64,000 bases of DNA from the NCBI GenBank assembly GCA_020744225.1, contig JAGMWG010000018.1:868001-932000 (forward strand). Direction: 5' to 3'. How positions within the stretch are numbered: the first letter of the stretch is position 1; each line of letters begins with the position of its first letter. Origin of the DNA: Paraphoma chrysanthemicola. Lineage: Eukaryota > Ascomycota > Dothideomycetes > Pleosporales > Phaeosphaeriaceae. The position numbers and the translations under genes are program-made. Below the pieces are notes generated by a model. That model did no database searches, had not been told where the DNA came from, and saw nothing but the letters and a program-made list of their open reading frames with translations. Shown here in pieces: positions 34,130 through 44,244 of the stretch.

Positions 34130-36151
34130 CTACCCTCTGCCCCATCTGTTCAGATCATGCCTTACCTCCACAGCATAAGCCACCTGATCCTTATACAAGT
34201 GGTAGAGCTTCTTGATCTCACCATCCCCCTCCATGCTTTTGACAATCTTCAGTGCCGCCTTTTCTCTCTTTTTATCAGTCCATCCATCTCGTTTGACTAG
34301 CTTGTCGGCGGCCAAGTGACCCGCACGTGCAAGATAGTCTTTGACCCAAGAGTAGAGGTGATATCGCCAATGATGCAACGTGTGAGCCACCTGGGCGTTG
34401 GCCTTGCATGTTTTACCAAGGGCGAAGCGCTTCGACTCAGGAGGAAGACGTTCACCATCAGCATTGAAGGCTGGTTTCTCACCATTCAGTTCGACTTCTG
34501 AATCAGCCGATAGCTCGGAGACATCGTCAGAGTTCGAATCAGAGTCTGTGTCGATTTCCAATGGTTCAAGCGTTTCCTTATTATACGGTTGGCCTGTAAG
34601 CATGAGCTCCCAGGTGGCTGGATGGTTCTTCCGGTTACAAGCTTGGCAATAGAGGTCCATAGTGTCTCTTTTGATGGCAATGATTTCCATTGACATGAGA
34701 TCAGGTCTTGCTCGAATTGCTCTTGTAAAATCGGCAGTCCAGGCAGAGGACGAAAACTTGGAATTTGCGAGGCCTTTGACTTCATCATCAAGCTTGCGAA
34801 ACGTGATGTCGTAAACTTGGCTGTTGGAGTCGAAGCCAGGATGAATCTTCTTCATGACCATCCATTCAATAGCGTACTTGAAGAGCTCCTTGGGTTTTGC
34901 GCTAGACAAGCGGGCAGCGATAAGGGGCATGAAGTCATCCGGATTGAGAATCGGCTCGCCAATTGGGCCTTCGTCGTCATCGATGAAACCTTGATCCTGG
35001 TCGTCTTCTAAGAACATATCTAACGCGTTCGCATCCCGCTCCGATTCTTGTGCCTCATCGTCGTCATCTTCCGCATCGTCCGTGTTGGAGGTGATCTCGA
35101 TGTCGCTCTCTGGCTCTTCCTTGATGATCTCGAGCTCAGGATCTGTATCTGACTCCAAAACGACTCGCCGACTGCGGCCAGGGGTCGTAGATGAGGATGG
35201 CTCGCTAGCACCAGCACGTCGCCTCTTCAGAGCCTCGAGAGCTTTCTGCCGCTCATTCTTGGGCTTCTCGTGTGTGCTTCGGAGCTTACCGCGGTCAGGT
35301 AGTGGCGATGAACGCAGGAAGGCAAGGTCTTGTTGCAAATCTTCGCGCTCTTCCTCGTCACCGCCACCCTGTCCACTCTGTGATCCTTCCTCAACGTCCT
35401 CGTCTTCGCTAGGTGTCACAGCCCGTCTCTGGCGTTTGCGCCGCTTGGTCTGGGATGAGACTTGCTCTAGCTCTTCAACCTCCTCACTACTTGGTGTTGC
35501 CTGCCGTCTAGAAAGCCTGCGTCGGGTGCGCGGTGGACTCTGTTCCTCGATATCATCTTTAGTAATGTCTTTGTGTTCGTCTTCGACTTCACTCTCCTCC
35601 TCCACGGACGGCTCACGTCTCACCACCTTCAGCCTCTTGCTTCGAGGCAACCGCAACTCATCGTTATCCTCAGACTGCTCCTGGCTGAGGGTGCGCTTTC
35701 GCCTTCGCTTCGCCTTAGTGACTGTGACCTTATCTGCATCCTGGTCCGAGCCACTGCTGCTGGCTGCGCGTCTCCGTTTACGAGTATTCAATCTTGCCTT
35801 CACCTGCTGGCTGGCATCTTCATCTTCGGAAGTTTCAGAGGCGGCCTCGTCTGCGTCAGAGCTCCCAAACATGCCAAGTTCGGTAGAGGTGACTGGCATG
35901 CCTAAGCGCATCCCTCTGCGGTTTCCACTAGCCAGCTCGTCTTCGCTCGATGACATTGTAGCCGTCTGTTCCGGGGCACTACTACGGACAGATCTTGTGT
36001 GCCGTGACGGTGCCAGTTTATGGGTGGATTTGGGTGTAGCTGTCGCGGCTTTCGAAAGTGTGTCGGCTGTGGGTGCGAGTGATGATTTTGGGGCAGGAGA
36101 GAAGTTCAGCTTCGACTGTCGCGTGCGGTCGCGCTTTTTTCTAGGTGCCAT
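34130..36151 (-). CDS. DUF4211-domain nuclear protein
   Basis: One intronless reading frame encodes 673 residues. The start MAPRKKRDRTRQSKLNFSPA was chosen over an ATG three codons upstream. The first ~370 residues are low-complexity, alternating acidic clusters and basic runs (KARLNTRKRRR, KAKRRRKR), with several candidate nuclear signals. The DUF4211 core fits about 372-525: ALDMFLEDDQDQGFIDDDEG, then PDDFMPLIAARLSSAKPKEL and MDLYCQACNRKNHPATWELM, where a CxxC pair could bind metal. After it come KRFALGKTCKANAQVAHTLH and a helical C-terminus. DUF4211 proteins in fungi are presumed chromatin or transcription factors. The role here is unproven. Confidence 0.85.
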   Translation of the reverse strand: MAPRKKRDRTRQSKLNFSPAPKSSLAPTADTLSKAATATPKSTHKLAPSRHTRSVRSSAPEQTATMSSSEDELASGNRRGMRLGMPVTSTELGMFGSSDADEAASETSEDEDASQQVKARLNTRKRRRAASSSGSDQDADKVTVTKAKRRRKRTLSQEQSEDNDELRLPRSKRLKVVRREPSVEEESEVEDEHKDITKDDIEEQSPPRTRRRLSRRQATPSSEEVEELEQVSSQTKRRKRQRRAVTPSEDEDVEEGSQSGQGGGDEEEREDLQQDLAFLRSSPLPDRGKLRSTHEKPKNERQKALEALKRRRAGASEPSSSTTPGRSRRVVLESDTDPELEIIKEEPESDIEITSNTDDAEDDDDEAQESERDANALDMFLEDDQDQGFIDDDEGPIGEPILNPDDFMPLIAARLSSAKPKELFKYAIEWMVMKKIHPGFDSNSQVYDITFRKLDDEVKGLANSKFSSSAWTADFTRAIRARPDLMSMEIIAIKRDTMDLYCQACNRKNHPATWELMLTGQPYNKETLEPLEIDTDSDSNSDDVSELSADSEVELNGEKPAFNADGERLPPESKRFALGKTCKANAQVAHTLHHWRYHLYSWVKDYLARAGHLAADKLVKRDGWTDKKREKAALKIVKSMEGDGEIKKLYHLYKDQVAYAVEVRHDLNRWGRG

Positions 36152-36678
36152 ATTGGTCACGGCGAAGGCCTATGACGGTCAAAAGCTATAGAGCAGATGC
36201 GGTCTGCGCCTAGTGTGCCTCCTTCACCTCGTCGCGCGTATAGTTCGCGACAAAAAGCCTTTGTATAGTCCCCTCTTCGGCAAATGTCAGGTTCAAAAAG
36301 TCGTCAAATATATATAGAGTATCCAAAGAGGTGCAACAGTCTTCTAAAGACCGGTGTTCGCAATACTGTGATAAATATTCGTGACGCGGGGAAGAGAAAG
36401 GCTGCAGCCCAAGATCCACCAGGGTCCAACAACGTAGGAAGCGAACGCGAAAGCACGTGACGTCATTGGTCCTTGAGCATATCTTCACGAAAGTCGAGTT
36501 GCTTTATTTCATTCGTTGAAAGGATTACAAGCTCAATTTACCTTACGATATGTAAAGTTTTATAGCTGATCTTTCCTCGAAAATGCCTTTACTTACTGGT
36601 ATCATCCCTGCGGCATGGGGACGAACTATGTAGTATTAAAGGCTGTAGATGCAATGAACGTTGAAATGGCGCACCAGC
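36152..36678. other. intergenic region
   Basis: This 527-bp gap lies between two minus-strand genes. It should hold the DUF4211 promoter and the 3' UTR of the Sec14-like gene. A short AT-rich tract (aatatatatagagt near 36305) is the only feature seen. Confidence 0.5.
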
Positions 36679-37829
36679 TCATGCAGCCACCTTCACCGGC
36701 TCGGCCGTTTTTATGTCTAGCTTTTCAACACCATCAACGAGCTCCTTCTCGCTAGTCTTCTCCGCAGCACCGTTACTCACAACAGGCGCATCGGCTTCAG
36801 CGTCTATCTTATCTTCTGTATTCTCTTCCCGCTTGACTTCCGACCCCTCACTACGCGCACCAACGCTCGTCTCCTCTCCGCCCCATAAATATATCTCGCT
36901 CTCTCCAGTGAGTTTGCCAGCCTTCTCCCACCGCTCTTTCCTCTCATGCCTCCTCTCTGCAGCCATGTTCGCCAGAGCTGGCCAGTATATGCTGTGATCG
37001 TATTTGAAATCGACTTCGCCGCCCGCGGCTACCATAAGCTGCGCGGCCGGTACATGGTCGATCAGAGGCTCGTTGTACTTGATCTTGGACTTTGTGACCG
37101 GGTCGATGAAGGGCCCGATGAGTTTGAGGAAGGCAGTTACATACCACGGCACTATCTCTCATGTTAGATGCGATGTATTATTAAAGAGGGGTTTCAACGG
37201 TACTTACAATGTGTAAGCAAGGCCCTTCCCAGCCGCTCGGGATAGTGGCTCTGTAGGATATCCAGCACCTGCTTGGCGATGCTCATGGGGGGTGTACCGC
37301 CGGCGCCGGTGTTCCTGAAGTCTATCAAGAGCGCAAGTCCTTCTTGCCCTGGCGGATGCAGGTCAAGTGTCTTCTCGAGCATATACACCAGATGTTCGAC
37401 CTGTTTCTGGCTCGGCTTGGTGTTCTGATTTTGTGGCAGCAGATACAGGCATGGCCTGCCTTCCTTGTCGAAGCCTAACTGAACCTGCTTTCCTTTCGCG
37501 TTCTCCTCAGATATGTACTCCGCGGTGAATGTGTCGGTACCAAACTCTCGGCGCCAGACCAATGTTGCCTTTAGACGGGTGATGGCCTGTTGAAGATTCC
37601 ACTTGGTCGCTCGCAGGTAGCGGAGAAGGCACTCGCGCGTGAGCCACATGCGCTCATCGTCTGAGAGTGGAGCAGTCTCATTTCCGACTTTGGTGGTAGG
37701 CAGCGATTCCCACGACTGCACCTCCGTGAGCAGCTGGTCGTACTTGCTCTGTTGATCGGGAGTCAGGGCTGCAGGGGCGGCAGGTTTGCAGCCCGGCGCC
37801 GGTTCCGCGAAAGGGCCAAGTGTGGACAT
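36679..37829 (-). CDS. Sec14-type phosphatidylinositol transfer protein (PDR16/PDR17-like)
   Basis: Exons 37829..37208 and 37151..36679 encode 364 residues (56-bp intron). Proteins of this class exchange phosphatidylinositol and other lipids between membranes. A CRAL-TRIO N-terminal helical region covers about 55-100 (RMWLTRECLLRYLRATKWNL, then LKATLVWRREFG). The lipid-binding domain follows, with GFDKEGRPCLYLLPQNQN, MLEKTLDLHPPGQEGLALLI, DILQSHYPERLGRALLTHLP and WYVTAFLKLIGPFIDPVT. 'GRPCLYL.P..QNT' and 'YPERLGRAL' favour the Pdr16/Pdr17 group over Sec14 itself; Pdr16 in yeast affects azole sensitivity and sterol balance. The last ~70 residues are a charged tail. It is divergent from POL12. 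Confidence 0.88.
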
Positions 37830-38119
37830 GTTGATCAGTTCTGATTGAAGGACTGAGCAAAGACGGGGTCAATCGCGACTATGAGATATCTCCTGAAGAG
37901 AGGCTTGTCAGCGGTGGTTTGAAGGATCACACCAAGCCGGCTTGATGTGACGACTTGGAGCATCAGCACAGGCATAACTTTTGTTGGACCCTGATCCCTG
38001 CAACAGCGCTAACCAAACTGCGTACCACTTTAGCGGGACGCGCGACGCGTCTTTCACCACACGCGTCGGAAGGCACTTCGCACAATTACTTCTTGCTGCA
38101 CTCCACCTCACGGCTTATA
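37830..38119. promoter_or_regulatory. divergent promoter, Sec14-like / POL12
   Basis: A 290-bp interval separates the start codons. It contains acgcgacgcgtctt and cacacgcgtcgg (about 38039-38069), two ACGCGT-like sequences that match the core of the MluI cell-cycle box bound by MBF in yeasts. Their use for POL12 is an inference. Confidence 0.5.
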
Positions 38120-40343
38120 ATGGACGACGCAACAACCGAACTTACAGAACGCTTCGAGCGCTACTGTGATACTAAGGACCATGAATTCCCCACGGATGTT
38201 CTCAATGAATTGCAGTCAATGCTGCGATTGTACTCGATTTCACCAGAGGAGTTGGACTTCAAATGGCAGGCGTACAACATGAAAATGGGTGGAGAGGAGA
38301 ACAAGATGGACCTCAAGACCGCGAGAGACTTCAAGAAGACCATACAAGATGCGCTCGAGCGAGAAAGCAGAGGGAAGGCTCAGCAGAGGAACGACGTCAA
38401 GCGGGCGCAGCCAACTCCAAGGGCTAAGGGCGGGGACATGTATGATATGTATGGCACATCGAGCTACATATGTAGAGGTTCCAGGCTAACGCGTCTAGGC
38501 TGGAGGGTCTGGTGCCCAACACGCCCCGACCAAGCGGTCCAAATGGTATCAACGGCAGTACGGTCAAGAGGAAGTCAGACTTCCGTACACCCGCAAGCAA
38601 GGCCAGCAAAGCTCATGAGATGAGCTCACCGGGTGGCGTCTTGACGCCTCGGGCTGAGACTGCCAGTGGACCGTGGGTCAGCCCCGTTGCTTGCCTCGTT
38701 CACCGTCTGACATCTTTCCAGACTATTTGACTTCGCAACTCGCCAGAACGCCAATGACATTACCGAGCAATTCATGCAGGGCGATATCGCCATCCCCGAA
38801 CCTCCCTCCGAAGAGCCAAAAGAACCCCGCATCAAACTCAAAGCGAACACCGACATGTCCAAGTTCTCATATCGCACAATGGCCATGAAATTATCAGAAG
38901 CGTCAGAGGTTCTAGACGATCGTATTGATGAGTTCCGTGAACTCATCCGCGAACACTCGAGTTTGGACGAGAGTGTGTTTGGTGATCCCAACTTCCAGTC
39001 GCCCAGCGAGATCATTGCTGTTGGTCGAATAGCTAGTGATACTAGCGAAGGCAAGCTGAACACATCCAGTCTTGTCCTTGAAGGATCAAGACGGTACGGA
39101 TCTGGCCGCCGTGTGCCTCTCAACGTCGACGGTGTGATCAACTACAGCTTCTTCCCAGGACAAATAGTCGCTCTCAAAGGAACGAATGCCTCCGGCGAAG
39201 CTTTTGTTGTCTCTGAGATACTGTCTCTACCCCTTCTCAATCAACCTGCCACAAAACCGGATGAGCTCGACGCAATCAACGCGCGATACCTGGACACATC
39301 CGATTCGGATCCTGACAATTTGCGTCCTCTGACCATATTGATTGCCGCAGGGCCATATACGACTGATCAGAATTTGGACTTTGCCCCATTGCACGCCTTT
39401 CTTGACAATGCCGCCGAAGCCTATGCTGATTCAATCATCCTTGTTGGACCTTTTCTTGACGCAGAACACCCGCAAATTCGTACGGGTGACTTTGACCCCC
39501 CACCAAATAGCAGTCCTGATCAGGCCACGATGGCTGATCTCTTTCGATTCCATATCTCCTCAGCACTGCAAGACTTTTCGAAGAAGGTCCCAACATGCAA
39601 CGTCATCTTGGTACCTAGTCTTCGGGATGCGCATCACCACCACGCTGCGTTCCCGCAAGACAAGTTCGTCAAGAAAGAGTTGGGGCTAGGCGCGGCTGGT
39701 AAGATGGTGCAATGCGTGACGAATCCCATGACATTGAGCATGAACGAGATGACGGTAGGAATGAGCAGCATTGATATTCTGGATATGCTGAGAAGAGAAG
39801 AATTGGCAAGCGACAAGGCAAAGACGGGGAACATCTACGAGAGGTGTGCGAGAAGTGTGATAGAGCAACGCACCTTCCTACCACTGTTTCCGCCGATCGC
39901 TAGGGAAAAAATCGTCCCGCCCCCAGCGGCTGTAGCAGAGAGAGTCTACAAGAACGAGGACACGAAAGAGGGAGAGGACATCGAGCCAGAGCAAGGACCG
40001 AGCCCATTCCTTCCGCTAGGGACAATGCTGGACACAAGTTACCTCAAATTGGGTGAGATGCTTAATGTAAGGCCTGATATCTTGATCACGCCTAGCGTTC
40101 TGCAAGGCACTGTTAAGGTAAGCAACATCGCTGATGCATGTGAAGCTCTTGCTGACAGATACTAAGGTCGTGGAATCTGTGCTCGTCATCAACCCAGGCA
40201 CCTTATCGAAGCGTCGTGCTGCGGGAACGTACGCTCGTGTCATTGTACAGCCGGCTCGTATTAGCGAGGCAGAGAGGGAGAAGGGCCTCGCTGTCGCACA
40301 CAAACTGTGGGATAGAACAAGGGTGGATATTGTCAAGATATAG
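38120..40343 (+). CDS. POL12: DNA polymerase alpha subunit B (POL12)
   Basis: Exons 38120..38448, 38499..38672, 38722..40117 and 40167..40343 encode 691 residues; introns are 50, 49 and 49 bp. Pol12 is the B subunit that links the polymerase alpha catalytic subunit with primase partners during initiation. The N-terminal helical domain covers about 1-80 (TERFERYCDTKDHEF). After a Ser/Pro linker comes an OB fold with GSGRRVPLNVDGVINYSFFP and GQIVALKGTNASGEAFVV. Next is the inactive calcineurin-like phosphoesterase domain: ILIAAGPYTTDQNLDFAPLH, DSIILVGPFLDAEHPQI and VILVPSLRDAHHHHAAFPQD. The C-terminus has VESVLVINPGTLSKRRAAGT. The third donor (38673, GTGGGT) was picked for phase and is the least certain. 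Confidence 0.92.
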
Positions 40344-41120
40344 TTGCGGTAGTTCGATGCGTTTCTGTAAATGAGAAGCATGATATGATAACGTTGCAAG
40401 CTCCCAGGGCTCATGAATGCGGCGCTTTGAATAACTTACAGTGAGAAACACGACATAACGAACGTGTAGTGCGTGCTCAGGTTTCATCTCGAATCAGTCC
40501 ATGGACATGACTGTCCTGCTTATATGTGTTTCCCCGCCGGAGGTCTAGAGCCTTTCGGGCTCTCGTGTAGATTGACGCTGCGATGGTGCTGGTCCAAATC
40601 TGACGTATAATGAGGGTTGGATGCCTTCACTACATTAAAGACTTTAGATCCGCTACCGAAGTATTGCGCGAGCGTCGCACTGCTAGAGTTGCGCTGGCCA
40701 CTACGTCCTTATTTTCGACTATCCTAGCTCCGTGAGAGTTGGGATATTCGTTGGTAGTGCTGGTGCGCCTTCTGAAGTTTGCGTGTGAGAGGGCTTCCTA
40801 ATTCAAACGCGAAGAGTCGATGACATCCGCCTCTGTCCGTTAGTAGTGATAACGTCACTGCTCGTCACATTCTCCTCATGTCATCAGTCGGACCGTTGAC
40901 GTGAACTCAGGATAAGATTTTTGTATCGAAGCCCGGAATCATTCCTTCGTTGTTGCACATAACGAATCCTTGCCCAAAGAAAACCATGCTGATTTGTGCC
41001 ATTCCGACAGGCCCACTCTGTACCTGCTCGTAACTGTAGGTCGAGCAATGTTGTAGTCAGGTAATCATCGCTTCACACCGTTACGCCTCTCGACTCCAGC
41101 CGCCAATTTCGAATGCGCAT
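40344..41120. other. intergenic region downstream of POL12 and RPS29
   Basis: This 777-bp gap lies between convergent genes. I saw no ORF of interest and no repeat. Confidence 0.5.
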
Positions 41121-41522
41121 TTATCGGTGCTATAATCGAATCAGCGAGAAGCTCTCTAAGTGATAGATGTGATGTCGTCGTTTGGGCACGGAGGTAGCTC
41201 GAACAGCCTATGTGGGGAAAAGACGGGTGTGTCGTACCTTGACGAAGCCAATGTCGGCGCTCTTCTCACGGAAGCACTGACGGCAGATATTGAGGCCGTA
41301 CTTGCGGATGAGACCAGCAGGGTGGGTGCAGACGCGGCTGTGAGTACCTCGTTAGCCATTTAGTTCGCCATGTGCGCAATTTCGTCCGCATCATAGCCCA
41401 TGCTATCCTCGACCATAAATCCGCGCCTCTATTCTTTTTGGTGCAGGCCTAGAAACGTACCACTCGCGGGAGCCCTTGCCGTAGGTCCTAGGGCGCGAAT
41501 ACCAGACAGACTCGTGAGACAT
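41121..41522 (-). CDS. RPS29: 40S ribosomal protein S29 (uS14)
   Basis: Three small exons, 41522..41461, 41337..41238 and 41129..41121, encode 56 residues; introns of 123 and 108 bp are both GT-AG and exceed the coding length. uS14 sits in the head of the small ribosomal subunit. The protein starts MSHESVWYSRPRTYGKGSRE. It carries the four-cysteine zinc ribbon CRVC (21, 24) and CRQC (39, 42), followed by FREKSADIGFVKHR. Length equals the family's 56 residues. The last coding exon is only 9 nt (His-Arg-stop) after acceptor GATTATAG. Every residue falls in place once spliced, so the assignment is firm despite there being no long ORF. Confidence 0.95.
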
Positions 41523-44066
41523 GTTGGGTGGTTATGTGTGGGATGGCGGAGTCGCTGCTGCGTGCGAAATGAGTATATGGTTCTTGGGAAGGTCGTCGGC
41601 TGTCTTGAGAGTGTACTGACAGTATTGACTGCTCGGAGGCTGGTTGATTCGGTCGTTGTCTGGCGCTGTCGGTCGTAGAAGTTGAAGATCGCGAAATTCG
41701 CTGGGTGCGAGCCTGGCGCAACGTTAAGCGAATGTGGCCCGTGCACGATACTTAGCCTCCGCCCTCCGCGCTCCGCCACCCTGCTCCCGAACTTCACTCT
41801 GGCGTAGTTTATGTGACAGTGTCACCAAACCTCGCAAAAATTCTTGCCTGATCGGTCAATGACGGACCCTCAATTTGCCTGGTTACAGAAAACGTATAAG
41901 CTCACAAGCTTTCACTATCACCACTGTATCCTTAGCTCTGGACGTTTTTCCATATTCCCAACAGTAATATCCTTCTGGTACAGGTTATGACAGCCTCACC
42001 AGAATTACTGCGCGATGAAGTAAGAAGTACAAAACCTTCCAAGTCGAACGCGCACGAGAGCTTCATAACTGTCATAGGCTTTTGGGGATCGGTTGAAGAG
42101 GAGATCAATCTGAAGATATCCAAGCTTCTTTAAGTCAACAATTGCGGACTTGACAGTATGCAACAGATGAGCTTGAAACGGATACATGTTACTGCAACGC
42201 TTGGTGGGCATTGTCACACCCTGGATTTAGCAGCGAGTACCCTAGATAGACCAGAAAAAGTACTGCAAGTGGGCGCATTATCAAGATGAACGAGATGCGC
42301 TCAGGGCAGGCACAAGGTAGACTCAAATGTAGTCCCACATGAGCAAGGCTCGCTTGATTCTGTCTGAAAATGTTGTGACAAGCAAGAACTTAAAGGGATC
42401 CAAGCGACGAAAACTGCATATGGCCATTTTCCTCGGGCTGCGGTAGACGTGCCTTCACCTTGAAAACACATATGTGATGAGCTCGGGGTGGCGCTTTCGC
42501 CAATGCTGCAACCACGGCTGTGCGGTCAGCTGCCGTCCCTGTGAAGATGCGAGCACAGAACGATATCGTCCACAACTCGCCACATGTATAAGCTCACGAC
42601 AATCCATGCGACCAGCAGCTGCCGGGATGACATTGACATGCACACGACACATGTCTTCTAGGTTCCTCACATGCATGCGAGACGGGCATGGTGAGCTGAG
42701 TCGAGCATCGCCACATTTGTACTAGCCCTGCTTCGATTGGAGTGGGACCTTGCCGCCAAGTCCTGGTTTCCGTGGGTTCTTTCATTCCGATTTCTAGTGA
42801 AGCCGGCCAACATGCCGAACACAGCTGCTGCTTGAAGACTCTCGATATCTGCAAATCTTGAACTCAAGAGTGAAACTCATTAATATCACGCATTTGCTTC
42901 GGCTGTCGCACAGCTTGTTTATGAACCGATTATTGTTATCGCCAACCCTGGCCCACCCCTCCAGGAAGCCACACGGTATCGTCCCACTTCAGTACCCTAG
43001 ATGATGCAGCGTCCTTGGTCTCGTCCTCAGCCGCATACGCCTATTTCCGGGTTGTGTCAAGGTGACCTTTTTTTTGCTCAATATAGATCATCATGCAGAT
43101 CTTTCTCCTTCCATTCCGAAACATGTATGCAGGTGGCGATGGATATGCCCCATCTCTCTTCTCTAAAGCACCGAGCAGAACTTTTGAATAGCGAATCTTG
43201 ATTCAGAACTACGTTTCCTCGCTCTTGTAGTCTTCAATGGTTCTCTATTCTAGCATCAACCGAACGACCTGACAGCGATATGTCACAGACTGTCATGGAT
43301 TGCAACAATTAGCGAGCAAGGCGCCGGGCCAAACTATCTGCTGGCAAAAGCTGCGCTATACGGGCAAGCAAGAGCGGCCTTGGCGTCCGCCAGCCGCTCC
43401 CGAGCGCTAAGCTGCAGGTATCCAGGGTAAGAGTAGGCAAGACATATTCGGCCGCGCGCTTTGCCTGTTCGGCCAGCTATCTGCTATTATCAACTCCTGG
43501 AGACCTTCGCGCCTTTCTATAAGCATCGCATAACACTAAGAGTTTGTTGTAAACCTCCGAGCACCTGCAAAACTTGGAAGATAGATCTTTAGTAGCATGT
43601 GAATAAACACAGCCCAAGAAACCAAGATTATGTAGCGGCTCGTAGGCCACCACTACACCGGTTCACTCGTATCTTAGATCGCATGTCCATTCCCAGGATG
43701 AAAGGACTAGAATGTGGTCTATCATGACTCAGTAGTCCCGAGATGAGTACGGAAAGTGTCTGATTCCGAACGTATGCCTGGGGTTCATGGAATCTTAAGC
43801 TTTAGAGGCCATTGGTACGTTCTCGGCGGCCGCCATGGATATTTCCAAGAAGGTTAGACGATATCGGTTCCCGCATGTGGGAACATCGAACGGGCGTCAT
43901 TCCCGTGAGCCAGTGGGCTTCTGTTACCTCAGAGTAGCCACGGCCAAACCAAGTCGTAATCAAACAGGGGAGTAGCCGCAGCTATCGAAGCCACGACCAG
44001 CTTCTCAAGAGCCTGACCTAGCATATTTTTGACCAGCCTCGTCACAAAATGTATCTCGGCCTCTTA
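41523..44066. other. gene-poor stretch, 2.5 kb, with a repeat copy
   Basis: The proximal part should contain the RPS29 promoter. The rest has only short, uninformative ORFs. A diverged copy of the inverted-repeat element lies at about 43436-43680. Confidence 0.5.
43436..43680 (+). mobile_element. diverged second copy of the MITE-like element
   Basis: The left 128 bp align without large gaps to 33280-33405: shared blocks include GGCAAGA.ATATTC.GCCGC, TTCGGCCAG, TCCT.GAG, AACAC.AA and TTGTTG.AAA.CCTCC.AGC. Many differences are transitions. Further right, weaker matches (TTAGTAGC; GTAG..CTC.TAGG.CAC.ACTA) suggest that the copy reaches about 43680, the same length as the first. The right inverted end is badly decayed, and no target duplication is visible. 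The right boundary is approximate. Confidence 0.6.
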
Positions 44067-44108
44067 GGCAGGATATATTCAGCCGTGTGCTCCTGCTATT
44101 CGGCCGTA
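44067..44108 (+). repeat. solo end fragment of the MITE-like family
   Basis: GGCAGGATATATTCAGCCG followed by CTCCTGCTATTCGGCCGT matches the left end of the 33280 element at roughly 80% over about 40 bp. Similarity stops there. It lies about 60 bp upstream of the TATA box of the secreted-protein gene. Confidence 0.6.
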
Positions 44109-44165
44109 CTCTCTGTATAAGCGACAGACTCTGGCTTTTGAGTCAGCGAACGTGGTTCGCACAAG

Positions 44166-44173
44166 TATATATA
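44166..44173 (+). promoter_or_regulatory. TATA box of the secreted-protein gene
   Basis: TATATATA lies 71 bp before the chosen ATG at 44245, a suitable spacing for a fungal TATA element with a short leader. Confidence 0.5.
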
Positions 44174-44244
44174 GGACAGCGACTCTCTTGATCATACCTA
44201 TCAAACCCAGCAAGCCTTGTCTTCTTGCGTATATGACCTTCAAG

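Noticed and set aside
35082..36191. 369-codon ORF on the plus strand, Ser/Leu/Arg-rich
   Set aside because: It is the complement of the low-complexity acidic/basic region of the DUF4211 gene. Its composition simply mirrors Glu/Asp/Ser codons.
43418..43700. target-site duplication for the second repeat copy
   Set aside because: The flanks read AAGAGTA on the left and GCATGTCC on the right, which do not match. The copy is too decayed or its right boundary is misplaced.
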